From the NCBI RefSeq assembly GCF_010093125.1, contig NZ_NMZQ01000010.1, positions 1 through 64,000 of the forward strand: 64,000 nucleotides of DNA. The letters run 5' to 3'. Position 1 is the stretch's first letter. Every line of letters starts with the position of its first letter. The DNA is from Veillonella sp. R32 (GTDB lineage: Bacteria; Bacillota; Negativicutes; Veillonellales; Veillonellaceae). The translations under genes and the position numbers were made by a program. A model generated the notes under the pieces. The model did not search any database. It was not told the origin of the DNA and saw only the letters and a program-made list of their open reading frames with translations. Shown in pieces: positions 19,291 through 28,676 of the stretch.

Positions 19291-19324
19291 AAGTTAACCT
19301 AAATATTTTTATAGGTTAACAATT
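19291..19324 (+). promoter_or_regulatory. BirA-type biotin operator
   Basis: The inverted half-sites AAGTTAACC and GGTTAACAA are separated so that the GTTAAC cores start 22 bp apart (19293 and 19315). This is the spacing expected for the Firmicute BirA operator TTGTTAACC-N14-GGTTAACAA. It covers about +5 to +38 of the predicted transcript, a typical repression position. BirA bound to biotinyl-AMP would shut off the operon when biotin is plentiful. Confidence 0.88.
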
Positions 19325-19400
19325 AGTTTTGCATTAATTAGGGATATGTAAAACTAAGGTATTGGTAGGTAGAGTTTTTAATAAGGGAAAGGACTGTATC

Positions 19401-19904
19401 ATGAAACAAACATCAATTCGTACTATCTGTGAAATTGGGATTTTAGCTGCTATGATTGGCATCACGGGGGCCATCAAGCTGCCCAATGTCATTCCAGGCG
19501 TGGACTTTCAACTTTCGGCGCCATTAGCCGTGGCCATTTGCGCTGTGTTTGGCTTTAAACGCTATATCATAGCTGGTTGTTTAGCCAGTCTTATTTCATT
19601 ACTTCTAGGCACACAAAATCTACTCAATGTAGCTATTGCCATGCAATTTCGTCTGATTGCGGGAGCCGTGCTCTACCTAGGCCGTAATACAATTTGGTCA
19701 CAAATCATCGCTGGCCCTATTGCGTCGATTATTGCCCGCCTAACCTTAGGCCTCATCTTCGGCAAATTGGCCTATGCTATGATTCTCATGGCTGTACCAG
19801 GCTATATCTTTACCGCCATTTTCTCCCCAATTCTTGTAAAAATACTCGGTAAAGTGCGTCGCGCCGTACCAGCCACAGCAGGAGGCTCAACGAATGTATT
19901 ATAG
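19401..19904 (+). CDS. Small membrane transport protein of the biotin operon (ECF S-component-like)
   Basis: This 167-residue, almost wholly hydrophobic protein has five or six predicted TM segments. The motif LPNVIPGVDFQLSAPLAVAI after the first helix and the helical pattern recall substrate-binding S components of energy-coupling-factor transporters (TrpP-like), though it is not a recognisable BioY. The ATG at 19401 follows AGGGAAAGGA; an upstream in-frame start at 19362 lacks this support. It is the first gene of a BirA-controlled operon and overlaps bioW by 11 bp. Since BioW activates free pimelate, import of pimelate is the simplest inference; biotin or another precursor is possible. Confidence 0.7.
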   Translation: MKQTSIRTICEIGILAAMIGITGAIKLPNVIPGVDFQLSAPLAVAICAVFGFKRYIIAGCLASLISLLLGTQNLLNVAIAMQFRLIAGAVLYLGRNTIWSQIIAGPIASIIARLTLGLIFGKLAYAMILMAVPGYIFTAIFSPILVKILGKVRRAVPATAGGSTNVL

Positions 19905-20643
19905 TATTCGTATGCGGGCTGCTCAAGGTGGTGCTCATGAAGAAGGGGGCCACCACATTTCAGGGGCGGAACGGATTGTAACCAAAGATGAATTAGAACA
20001 ACTATCAGCAGACTTAGTGCATCGAGCACTCCATCACAGTAAAGGCTGTGCCGACTTCATCCGCCTTACCATTGATGCCATTGATGAAGCAACCATTCAT
20101 TATGTGCCAGCCTTAGCAGTCAATAACACCCAAGTCTGCACCGTAACAGAGGCCTATACAATAGCTAACGAATTATTAACGGCTCATGGTATTACAGACA
20201 GAGCGCTTCAACAAGGTTTACAATTATTACGTTCACAAAAAGAAGCTATGCGGGGAGCTTTAATTTGCAATGCCCTTACCGGCGAGCGACTCGATACCTT
20301 AGGTAATCGGGGCCTGCGGGTCAGTCGAATGGCTTTTGCTAATGAGAGCGAGGCCTGTCAACATTTTCAAGAACAAGGCCACACAGGCGTGCATTTTCAA
20401 GAAGCTCTCGTCTTAGCTACCAAAGTCCTAAGCGCCCCTCAAGTGATCGGTGAGTTTTGTATTTCCGATGACCCCGACTATACGATTGGCTATGTAAGCT
20501 ATGGTCATACCTATCACCGCTTAGGCCCATTAAAAGAATTAGGTGATAGTCGTGGCGGTCGCATTTTCTTTGTTCACCCGGAAACCAATCTTACAGAATT
20601 ACAAGAATATTTAGAAAATACAACTGTCTTAGTCACTATTTAA
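19894..20643 (+). CDS. bioW: 6-carboxyhexanoate-CoA ligase (pimeloyl-CoA synthetase)
   Basis: This 249-residue protein begins with MYYSIRMRAAQ and HHISGAERIV, the BioW signature, and retains the GNRGLRVSRMAF and GGRIFFV motifs. It makes pimeloyl-CoA from pimelate, CoA and ATP, feeding BioF. AGGAGG precedes the ATG inside the end of the upstream importer gene. With BioF directly downstream it forms the entry branch of biotin synthesis. Confidence 0.95.
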   Translation: MYYSIRMRAAQGGAHEEGGHHISGAERIVTKDELEQLSADLVHRALHHSKGCADFIRLTIDAIDEATIHYVPALAVNNTQVCTVTEAYTIANELLTAHGITDRALQQGLQLLRSQKEAMRGALICNALTGERLDTLGNRGLRVSRMAFANESEACQHFQEQGHTGVHFQEALVLATKVLSAPQVIGEFCISDDPDYTIGYVSYGHTYHRLGPLKELGDSRGGRIFFVHPETNLTELQEYLENTTVLVTI

Positions 20644-20655
20644 ACGAGGTATCCC

Positions 20656-21852
20656 ATGCTTTCAGCCACTACGCGTGAGTTCTATGAATCACAACTACAA
20701 CAATTAAGCAATGCTAAACGGCGCCGACAATGCACTACCTATGAGCCTCTCGACAGCACCCATGTGCGCCTAAATGGTAAAACTTATCTTATGATGGCGT
20801 CCAATAATTACTTAGGTCTTACCCATCAGCCACAGGTCTTAGCAAGTGCGCAAAAAGCTATTAATGCCTATGGTACCGGTTCAGGCGGGGCCCGTCTAAC
20901 CTCTGGCACCTATCCATTATTGCCACAATTAGAAACACAATTAGCCTGTCTTAAAGAAACTGAGCAAGCGCTCGTCTTTAACACAGGCTATATGGCCAAT
21001 GTAGGTACTATTTCTGGCCTCATGGAAACAGGCGATTATATTCTAAGCGACGCCTTAAATCACGCCAGTATTATTGATGGTTGTCGGCTCAGTAGTGCCA
21101 CCATCAAAGTATATGAACACAATAATTGTGAACATTTAGAGGAAATTTTAAAAGAACTCCCCCCTACCGGTAAACGACTCATCGTTACCGATGGTGTATT
21201 CAGCATGGACGGGGATCTGGCACCCTTGCCTGATTTAGTCACGCTCGCTAAACGGTACGGCGCCTTACTTATGGTTGATGACGCCCATGCGACAGGTGTT
21301 ATCGGCGAAGGCCGTGGTACTGCGCACCATTTTAATTGCAGTAAAGATGTAGATATTCAGCTAGGCACCCTCAGCAAAGCCCTCGGCAGTGAAGGGGGCT
21401 TTGTCTGTGCCAATGAACTCCTCATTAATACACTTATTAATCGCAGTCGTAGTTTCATTTTTTCAACAGCCTTAGTACCGGCCGCTATCGGCGCCGCCCA
21501 ACAAAGTCTTAACCTACTAACTAGTGACACTACGCTCTACAACCAGCTACACCACAATATTGAATATATGACGCAAGCCTTATTACAACAAGGTATTGCG
21601 GTGACCCATAAAACCACGGCCACCGCTTTAGTGTCTAACTATCAACCTACGCCGATTTTTCCTATCGTCGTAGGCTCTGCTGAAAAAGCCTTGCGCCTAT
21701 CCCAGCAACTTTTTGAAAAAGGAATTATTCTAACCGCCATTCGACCGCCAACGGTACCACACGGAGCCAGTCGCCTACGCCTTACCGTAACAGCGGCGCA
21801 CCAAGAAGCTGATTTACAATATGTAGCCCATACGCTAGGCGAACTTATTTAG
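20656..21852 (+). CDS. bioF: 8-amino-7-oxononanoate synthase
   Basis: This 398-residue PLP enzyme of the alpha-oxoamine synthase family condenses pimeloyl-CoA with alanine. The PLP-binding lysine is Lys241 in GTLSKALGSEGG, and VDDAHATG (208-211 region) supplies the Asp and His that hold the cofactor. It follows bioW by 12 bp. Its 3' end overlaps the convergent phosphoesterase gene by 8 bp, leaving no room for a separate terminator. Confidence 0.95.
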   Translation: MLSATTREFYESQLQQLSNAKRRRQCTTYEPLDSTHVRLNGKTYLMMASNNYLGLTHQPQVLASAQKAINAYGTGSGGARLTSGTYPLLPQLETQLACLKETEQALVFNTGYMANVGTISGLMETGDYILSDALNHASIIDGCRLSSATIKVYEHNNCEHLEEILKELPPTGKRLIVTDGVFSMDGDLAPLPDLVTLAKRYGALLMVDDAHATGVIGEGRGTAHHFNCSKDVDIQLGTLSKALGSEGGFVCANELLINTLINRSRSFIFSTALVPAAIGAAQQSLNLLTSDTTLYNQLHHNIEYMTQALLQQGIAVTHKTTATALVSNYQPTPIFPIVVGSAEKALRLSQQLFEKGIILTAIRPPTVPHGASRLRLTVTAAHQEADLQYVAHTLGELI

Positions 21853-23185
21853 TCAGCGTCACGGTATCAAACTGTGTGCCATCGGCTAAATAAGCATCTA
21901 CAGTAAGGGAATCCCCTTGCTTACGCAAGACTAAATAATTATCAGACTCTAAATACGGTGATTTATATTCATCGAGCGGATGATCGAGCCAAATATTAGC
22001 ATACTTCACATCGCCAGCCACGCCCGTTACAATATAGTATGGGCCTATGGCACTGCGTTGGAAGTTTTCTACATGACCACGGCGCCGATACATATGATAA
22101 TGAGCCGACAACACTAAATCTACATTATATCTTTCAAAGGTAGGCATAAACATATCGCCAATCTCATTAATCCCCGGTACCGTATTAGGTGCTTTAGTAT
22201 GCGGATAACGGAATGGATCCCGATGCATGAGCACTACCTTCCATGGTTGCTTAGTATTGGCCAAATCCTGCTCTAACCAAGCTAATTGTTCTGCTTGTAC
22301 CGCCTCACGATAGGTTTCATTCATCTCTTGAAACTGTGTATTCAACACCACAAAATGAACATCGCCATAATCATAGGAATAAAAAGCACGCCGTGATGAA
22401 TCACCAGCAGCTGTACTTTCTAAGCCTACCGTAGGTGCTTTAAACTTGAAAAAAGCATCATAGGCGGTAGGCTCTTTCATTTGCCAATCTAAGGAATAAT
22501 ATTCATGATTTCCTATAACACCAGAAAAGGGAATATTGCTTATCATAGGTTCTACCGCATCAAACCAAGCATCCCACTGCGAAGCAGATTCACCATTGTC
22601 TACTAAATCGCCCATATTAATAAATAAGCCTGCCTCTGGATTATTAGCGTACGCCGTTTTTACCAATTCATGCCAACCATTATAATTAGCGGACTGGGAA
22701 TCGGGAAACACAAGTGCCGTAAAATTGTGTTGATTAACCGTTTGCAACGTATGCCAATCATTAGTAATCACATTTTGACCGACCTGATATTCATACGTCT
22801 TATTCGGCTCCAATTGAGTTAATTCAGCCCGATACATATAGCGGACTACCTTATCTTCTTTCAAGGTTTCCATCGTAGCCGGTACGGCCTGAATCGTACT
22901 ATCTAAAGCGCCAGCTTCTTTATACAATACCACTGGATCAGCTTCTGGATTATGCGTCTCCCACATAATAATTCGTGAATGAGCCATATCAGGCGTAACT
23001 AATTGCCGCACATAACGAGCTTCAACACCAGCGTGTGGCATATACTGATAATACAAACTGCGACTTTGTCGCATAATATGAGCGCCCCAAGCGGTTGACG
23101 ATACAATGGTGCCCAGCACCACAACTAATGCAAATACAGCAGACAACCAAATGAACCAGGGTTGTCTTTTTTTATGACCTTTCAT
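21845..23185 (-). CDS. Membrane-anchored purple-acid-phosphatase-like metallophosphoesterase (paralogue 1)
   Basis: This 446-residue protein has an N-terminal TM anchor (about 11-32), a fibronectin-type-III-like purple acid phosphatase N-domain (about 58-150), and a calcineurin-like catalytic domain with GDLVDNGES, GNHEYY, LMHRDPF and SAHYHMYRR. It is predicted to face outwards and hydrolyse phosphomonoesters or diesters. A close paralogue at 28677-29987 flanks the other side of the intervening gene cluster. The RBS GGAGGGG precedes the ATG. Confidence 0.88.
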   Translation of the reverse strand: MKGHKKRQPWFIWLSAVFALVVVLGTIVSSTAWGAHIMRQSRSLYYQYMPHAGVEARYVRQLVTPDMAHSRIIMWETHNPEADPVVLYKEAGALDSTIQAVPATMETLKEDKVVRYMYRAELTQLEPNKTYEYQVGQNVITNDWHTLQTVNQHNFTALVFPDSQSANYNGWHELVKTAYANNPEAGLFINMGDLVDNGESASQWDAWFDAVEPMISNIPFSGVIGNHEYYSLDWQMKEPTAYDAFFKFKAPTVGLESTAAGDSSRRAFYSYDYGDVHFVVLNTQFQEMNETYREAVQAEQLAWLEQDLANTKQPWKVVLMHRDPFRYPHTKAPNTVPGINEIGDMFMPTFERYNVDLVLSAHYHMYRRRGHVENFQRSAIGPYYIVTGVAGDVKYANIWLDHPLDEYKSPYLESDNYLVLRKQGDSLTVDAYLADGTQFDTVTLTK

Positions 23186-23344
23186 GTTATAGCCCCTCCA
23201 ACTTTCTCTTTATCTCTACTATTAACCTAATTGAATATATACTACTAAATATTTCCTAGTGCCACAATTAGTCAATACATCGAATATACTCCATTAATTG
23301 TATTATATAAGTTAGAGTTAACTTCAAGTCAAGGCATTTTTTTA

Positions 23345-23875
23345 CTACTTTGAGAATGTAATCGTAACATTCCCATCACCAAGCAATTCTTCCCAATCTA
23401 TAGGATTAACCGCTTCACCTAAATCCGTATAAGCATATGAAGACTCAAAGTTTTTATAAAATAAAACTAAACCTTGCCGCCCCCATAATTTCAACTGCCC
23501 AGCTTTAATAGTGCCCGCTACCTTTGAATCGGTAGGAAGGGACGAATTCAATACAATGTATTTCTCATTATCATTAACATCCTCTAATGTCAACGTCTGT
23601 GGTAATTGTTCTGCAAACTGCTTAGCAGCTGCTGTATTAGCTAAACGAAACGTAACTGTCTGCCCCTGAATATGCAGTTTTATATATTCAGTAGCTTGAT
23701 TCTCACTATTAGTAAGGCTTTCACGCCCTTGCTCATTACTGACATTAGACATTTCTGCAGTTTTTGTTGCCTCATCAATGCCCTCTTGTGCCTGAGTACA
23801 ACCAGCTAATGTACCTAATAAAACAAAAATATATCCTATGAGTAAGGCTCGACATATTTGATGTATCCTATTCAT
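23345..23875 (-). CDS. Cyclophilin-like-fold lipoprotein
   Basis: This 176-residue protein has a lipobox ending at Cys26 (GTLAGC). Residues about 65-176 match the small cyclophilin-like beta-barrel domain, with IKLHIQGQTVTFRLAN at its start, then GRQGLVLFYKNF, and a terminal GNVTITFSK. Such domains are common beside alpha/beta hydrolases and oxidoreductases in Firmicutes, but their activity is unknown. GGGAGG precedes the ATG by five bases. It lies 47 bp past the end of the esterase gene and is probably co-transcribed with it. Confidence 0.8.
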   Translation of the reverse strand: MNRIHQICRALLIGYIFVLLGTLAGCTQAQEGIDEATKTAEMSNVSNEQGRESLTNSENQATEYIKLHIQGQTVTFRLANTAAAKQFAEQLPQTLTLEDVNDNEKYIVLNSSLPTDSKVAGTIKAGQLKLWGRQGLVLFYKNFESSYAYTDLGEAVNPIDWEELLGDGNVTITFSK

Positions 23876-23922
23876 CTAAACCTCCCTTAATACAATTTTT
23901 GATTTTAGTAAAACTTTACAAT

Positions 23923-24906
23923 CTATTTCATATATCGATTCACAAAGTCTCTCATTTCTAAAAGTGAATCTATCGATTCCTGCATATCTGGTAATAAAAG
24001 AGCAAAATCATGGGGCATTGCTGGATAGATTGTCATACTTACTATATTACCAACAGCTGCCATATTGGTAGCCAAAGCCTCGCCTTCTGTTAAAAACAAC
24101 TCATTACCACCAATTTGTATAAGAGTTGGTGGCAACCCTTTTAAATCAGCATAAAGAACCGATACTTTAGGATCTAGCACATCAAGTTCACCTGCATACA
24201 CAGGCTTAACTACAGCCTTATATAATGGTGTTCCTATACCTAGCACTTGATCTTTTCGTTCATTTTCCGTTCGTGAAGTATGTTGCTTATGTTCAAAATC
24301 AACCCAAGGAGATGCTAACAACATAGCTCCAGGCAATTCGATTTGATGGTTTCTTAAATATATTGACAAAGCAATCCCTAAATTTCCACCTGCAGAATCG
24401 CCAATTACAATAATATCCTTTCCTTGAATACCCTGACTCAAAAGCCCTTTATAAACAGTTACAGCATCCTCTAAAGCCGCTGGATACACGTAAGCCGGCG
24501 CTAAGCGATAATCTACGCTATATATTGCTCTAGCCCCCATCAGAGTAGCCTGTTTCAAAGCAAGCGTACGATGATAATCCGTCATCCCCGCTACATACCC
24601 ACCACCATGAAGTTGTAAAATAACCCTATCACCTTGCTCCATTTCATGGGAAAAATACTCTACTGGCACATCTTGAAAATATAATGTTTGTTTTGTCCAT
24701 GCATCAGGTAGTTCAAACGCTGCATTAGCACTTTCCAAATTCTGAAATAATGTATTCATTTCATTTGAAATATAGGCCTGTTTAGCCTCGCCCACTAAGC
24801 TAAGCCCTTCATTAGGTATATTTAATGGGGTAGCCCAAGATTGTCCACCCAGACCACTTACAAGCATACTCACTAGGACCATAATTTTAATAATTATTCT
24901 ATTCAT
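23923..24906 (-). CDS. Secreted alpha/beta hydrolase, HSL-type esterase
   Basis: This 327-residue protein has a signal peptide (about 1-25). The oxyanion motif LHGGGYVAG and the nucleophile motif GDSAGGNLG are those of the hormone-sensitive-lipase esterase family. The later Asp/His region includes MPHDFALL. It is predicted to cleave short-chain esters outside the cytoplasm. The RBS GGAGG is rather far (14 bp) from the ATG. Confidence 0.88.
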   Translation of the reverse strand: MNRIIIKIMVLVSMLVSGLGGQSWATPLNIPNEGLSLVGEAKQAYISNEMNTLFQNLESANAAFELPDAWTKQTLYFQDVPVEYFSHEMEQGDRVILQLHGGGYVAGMTDYHRTLALKQATLMGARAIYSVDYRLAPAYVYPAALEDAVTVYKGLLSQGIQGKDIIVIGDSAGGNLGIALSIYLRNHQIELPGAMLLASPWVDFEHKQHTSRTENERKDQVLGIGTPLYKAVVKPVYAGELDVLDPKVSVLYADLKGLPPTLIQIGGNELFLTEGEALATNMAAVGNIVSMTIYPAMPHDFALLLPDMQESIDSLLEMRDFVNRYMK

Positions 24907-24970
24907 AGCTACTTATCTGTCCTCCTACTATTAAAGTTATTAATTTAGTAGCAACACACTAATTTCTAAA

Positions 24971-25014
24971 AAAATACTACTCATAAGTACTTAAATACCT
25001 ACAAGTAGTATTTT
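24971..25014 (-). terminator. Terminator after the 25-26 kb alpha/beta hydrolase gene
   Basis: An 11-bp stem (AAAATACTACT at 24971-24981 with AGTAGTATTTT at 25004-25014) is followed on the minus strand by more T. It separates this gene from the downstream esterase. Confidence 0.7.
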
Positions 25015-25019
25015 ATAAA

Positions 25020-26252
25020 TTACTTCAAGTTTTTATGGAAGAATTCTGTAATTTCTTTAAATGGAATTACATCCGTCTTATCATATAAATCTACATGAGT
25101 AGCACCTGGTACAACAATCAATTCTTTATTATCACCAGTTAATGCTTTCATTACATCTTCGGACATATAACGAGAATGAGCATTTTCACCAGTCACCAAT
25201 AATACAGGTCGTGGTGCAATTTCATCTAAATGCCCAGACATACTGAAATTCATGAAACCATACGGCATAATATCTACCCAAGCCGTTGTAGAATTAATAG
25301 AACGTGGATGATATCCTCGACCAGTGCGATAGAAATCAAAGAATTGTTTACCTACTGGATCCATATCTGAAGAAGCTACTTCTGGTAACAAGTGTCCATC
25401 TTCTAAGGTTATTAACTGTCCATCAATAATAGGTACCTCATGATAACCAAGCGCCGTAGTGCCTCTATCGACCATTTCCCAACGTTTATCGGCTAAATAT
25501 TGTAATACCTTATCACGATCGGCTGCTGTATAATAATCATTTAACCCTTGCCCAATTGAGCGAGACATATCATATAAAACAGACGTAGCTACTGCTTTCA
25601 CACGTTTATCCATTGCCGCATCGGATAAAGCCATACCACCAAAGCCACAAATACCCATAAGACCAATATTATCACGGTCTACATTGTCTAAAGTACCCAA
25701 GAAGTCAATGGCTGCACTAAAATCTTCTGTATTAATATCTGGCGAAGCCATATTTCGTGGAGTCCCACCACTTTCACCAGTATAAGATGGATCAAAGGCG
25801 ATTGTTACAAATCCCTGCTCTGCTAGTGACTGTGCATATAAACCAGACGTCTGCTCTTTAACGGCACCAAACGGGCCTGCAACCGCAATAGCTGCCATTT
25901 TGCCAGTACCATTTTTAGGCGTATATAAATCACCGGCTAATGTAATGCCATAACGATTAACAAAGGTCACTTTACGATGATTTACTTTATCACTTTTAGG
26001 GAAAATTTTATCCCATTTTGCTTCTAATTTTAATGCTTCTGGTTGATTCATAGGGGAATTAATTTTGTCTTGCGCATCTACCGTAGGCATCACATGTTGC
26101 TGTGCCTCAGCTACATGAGCCGCATTACTCGCAATGGGTACATACTCTACACCAGCCGCCAAAGCAGAACTCTGACCGCCACTCATACCATATACAGAGG
26201 CCACTACAGCCGCTATGACTGCTTTTTTCAAAAAAGATTTACGAAGTTTCAT
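25020..26252 (-). CDS. Secreted alpha/beta hydrolase
   Basis: This 410-residue protein has a signal peptide (LRKSFLKKAVIAAVVAS..., cleaved near SALAAG). A dienelactone-hydrolase/YcjY-like fold follows: AFDPSYTGESGG, then GICGFGGMAL where Cys replaces the usual nucleophile Ser, and a C-terminal PGATHVDLYD histidine motif. The Gly-x-Cys-Gly-Phe-Gly-Gly elbow is typical of dienelactone-hydrolase relatives. AGGAGG precedes the ATG. Its place beside an MFS exporter and LysR regulator suggests it handles a xenobiotic or organic ester; the substrate is unknown. Confidence 0.82.
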   Translation of the reverse strand: MKLRKSFLKKAVIAAVVASVYGMSGGQSSALAAGVEYVPIASNAAHVAEAQQHVMPTVDAQDKINSPMNQPEALKLEAKWDKIFPKSDKVNHRKVTFVNRYGITLAGDLYTPKNGTGKMAAIAVAGPFGAVKEQTSGLYAQSLAEQGFVTIAFDPSYTGESGGTPRNMASPDINTEDFSAAIDFLGTLDNVDRDNIGLMGICGFGGMALSDAAMDKRVKAVATSVLYDMSRSIGQGLNDYYTAADRDKVLQYLADKRWEMVDRGTTALGYHEVPIIDGQLITLEDGHLLPEVASSDMDPVGKQFFDFYRTGRGYHPRSINSTTAWVDIMPYGFMNFSMSGHLDEIAPRPVLLVTGENAHSRYMSEDVMKALTGDNKELIVVPGATHVDLYDKTDVIPFKEITEFFHKNLK

Positions 26253-26314
26253 TCTATTTCCTCCTAAAAATAATACACAATCTACAAATAACTTAAAGCA
26301 ACTTATAAACTCTC

Positions 26315-27487
26315 TTATATTTCATGAACCGCTTCAGAATAAGCGCTTCGTTCATAAAACCGCTGATAGGTAAATACAACTATAGCTACTACAACCAAAG
26401 CTATACCGCCGTACATAATTGTCCCAATGCCATATTGATTAATGCCTAAGCCACAAAGAGTAGTCCCTACAATAACACCAATATTAGCAGCCGTAAGGAA
26501 CAGGCCATTTGCAAAATTCAAAGCTTCTCGTGCAGCTCGTGTTATCCAGTATTGAGTAATATTAGCACTAATACCGGCTATAATTCCCCAAAAAGTGACG
26601 AGCCCTATGGCCAACCAACGTTGTGAACCACCTACTAAGAAACTACTATAAATAACGATAATTAAAAGGAGCACCCCTTGAATGGTCCTTATAGCTTGAT
26701 TACTTAACAAGCGACCAGCTAAACCACTCCCCACTAGATTCATTAGGCCATATACTAATAAAGTCACACTCACTACATTCGTGCTTAAAGCACTTACATC
26801 TAACGCATATTCTACAAAATAGTTATATACGCCATATATAGAACCATTAAGGGCTATTACGAAAACTATCGACAACCATAGTGTTGGCTTACGCAAGACC
26901 CTAAGCTGTTCACCATAAGAAATGGTTTCTTTTGGCAGTGAATTAGGAATATACAAAACAGTCATTACAAACACTAACGCTGTAACGAGCGCCGAAAATA
27001 AAAAGGCTAAACTTAAACCAAAATGAACTGCCAACCAATTACTAATAGGAATCCCCACTACCATACCCGCAGCCACGCCCATATTAATCTTAGCTACCGC
27101 TTTAGGTGCCTCTTTACGTGCTACAGAGCTAGCAGCTAACGAAAAAGCCATAGCACAGTACACAGGATGTAATAAGGCAGGTACTAAACGAGCTACAAAT
27201 AAAGTTTCAAAATTGGGCGCCCAAGCAGCCAAGATACTGGTCATTGTAAAAATAGCTAATACCAACAGCATTAACGGTTTACGTGGCCACTTTGATAGCA
27301 ACAAAGGCATCGTAGGCCCCGATATGGCAACACCTAACGCAAATATGCTTAATAAACTACCTGCTTGACTTAACGAAATTTGATAATTCTCAGCAATATA
27401 TGGCAATATGCCAATGATGCCCATTTCCGTATTCAAAATACCAAATACGCCGATTGCTAAAATATACACTAATCGAGTGGATGCCAT
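26315..27487 (-). CDS. MFS transporter, DHA1/AraJ-like
   Basis: The protein is 390 residues from the ATG at 27487, seven bases after AAGGAGG; a GTG two codons earlier is too close to that site. It has twelve predicted TM segments and the MFS loop motif after TM2 (LLSKWPRKPLML). It resembles sugar-efflux and drug-efflux DHA1 proteins. It is divergent from a LysR regulator that probably controls it, and is followed by a secreted hydrolase gene. Confidence 0.88.
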   Translation of the reverse strand: MASTRLVYILAIGVFGILNTEMGIIGILPYIAENYQISLSQAGSLLSIFALGVAISGPTMPLLLSKWPRKPLMLLVLAIFTMTSILAAWAPNFETLFVARLVPALLHPVYCAMAFSLAASSVARKEAPKAVAKINMGVAAGMVVGIPISNWLAVHFGLSLAFLFSALVTALVFVMTVLYIPNSLPKETISYGEQLRVLRKPTLWLSIVFVIALNGSIYGVYNYFVEYALDVSALSTNVVSVTLLVYGLMNLVGSGLAGRLLSNQAIRTIQGVLLLIIVIYSSFLVGGSQRWLAIGLVTFWGIIAGISANITQYWITRAAREALNFANGLFLTAANIGVIVGTTLCGLGINQYGIGTIMYGGIALVVVAIVVFTYQRFYERSAYSEAVHEI

Positions 27488-27703
27488 TACCACGCCTCCT
27501 TTATCCGTCCAGATTCATCTATCCCCATATTTACACTTAACTCATACTTTGAATGGAGTCATTTGATAGTTCTATTATATTCAACCCATTAAATATAGCA
27601 ATTATTTATAATTCATATCTAGTTATGCTTTTAATCTATTTCTATGTGCGATATACTATAAGCAGATATCCTATACTACTAAAAGAATTAAGGAGTTAGA
27701 ACT

Positions 27704-28579
27704 ATGGAAATTCGTGTACTGCGCTACTTCTTAGAAATGGCTCGCGAAGGCAATATGTCACGAGCTGCTCAAAAGCTTCATATTACACAGCCAACTATGT
27801 CAAAACAACTACGTGACTTAGAAACCGAATTAGGTGTTAAACTCTACACGCGCACTAATTACAATATAGAGCTCACTGAAGCAGGCCATTTATTACAAAA
27901 ACGAGCCCACGATATTATAGATTTAACAGATAAGACTACCCTAGAATTCCAGAATTTAGCCACCCTAGCTGAAGGTACCATATATGTTGGCAGTGCTGAA
28001 TCAGAATCGTTTACCACCGTAGCAAAAGCTATTAAAGAGCTACAATTAGTACATCCTAAAATTCAACTCCATGTTTTCAGCGGCAATATTCAAGATGTAT
28101 TAGAACAACTCGATAAAGGCCTAATAGATTTTGCTTTTATTATGGACTATCAGGACTCTACCAAGTATGAAAGCTATCCAATGCCTATGCCTGATCGTTG
28201 GGGCTTAATAGTTCCTCAAACTGATCCTCTATCACAGAAAGACAGTTTAACATTGGCAGAACTCATAGGTTTACCATTAATTTGTTCTCGTCAAAATATG
28301 ATTATCGACTTTCCACGCTGGTTTGGTAATGCTAACTTACATATTGTAGCTACCTATAATCTACTGTATAATGCCATGATTCTAGTGCGTGAAGGCGTAG
28401 GCTACGCCCTTTCCTATGATAAATTAGCTAATACAGCCTTAAACAGTAAATTAACCTTTGTCCCTTTGCGTGATGTCAATACATCAACCATGTATTGTTT
28501 ATGGCGTAAACACCATACGTTCAGTACGGTGGCTCAATTATTTATAAATGAACTCAGAAAACAACTTAACCACGTATAA
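27704..28579 (+). CDS. LysR family transcriptional regulator
   Basis: This 291-residue protein starts MEIRVLRYFLEMAREGN, with the LysR winged-helix motif SRAAQKLHITQPTMSKQLRDLE (about 19-40) and a C-terminal periplasmic-binding-like effector domain. It is encoded divergently from the MFS transporter gene, the usual layout for a LysR activator and its target. The effector is unknown. AAGGAG precedes the ATG. Confidence 0.93.
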   Translation: MEIRVLRYFLEMAREGNMSRAAQKLHITQPTMSKQLRDLETELGVKLYTRTNYNIELTEAGHLLQKRAHDIIDLTDKTTLEFQNLATLAEGTIYVGSAESESFTTVAKAIKELQLVHPKIQLHVFSGNIQDVLEQLDKGLIDFAFIMDYQDSTKYESYPMPMPDRWGLIVPQTDPLSQKDSLTLAELIGLPLICSRQNMIIDFPRWFGNANLHIVATYNLLYNAMILVREGVGYALSYDKLANTALNSKLTFVPLRDVNTSTMYCLWRKHHTFSTVAQLFINELRKQLNHV

Positions 28580-28581
28580 CA

Positions 28582-28631
28582 AAAGAGGCTGCAACTACTA
28601 CAGATTACCTCTGTCTAGTTGCAGCCTCTTT
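28582..28631. terminator. Terminator after the LysR gene
   Basis: A perfect 16-bp stem (28582-28597 with 28616-28631) lies between the convergent LysR and phosphoesterase genes. It may act in both directions. Confidence 0.8.
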
Positions 28632-28676
28632 GTATAGGTTTTTATTTTGACGCCTTGTATTGGCAATGCTAACAAA

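Larger units (their letters stand above)
19055..19400. other. pta / biotin-operon divergent region
   Basis: This 346-bp stretch carries the pta promoter region, the promoter of the importer-bioW-bioF operon and its BirA-type operator. No ORF of note is present. Confidence 0.7.
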
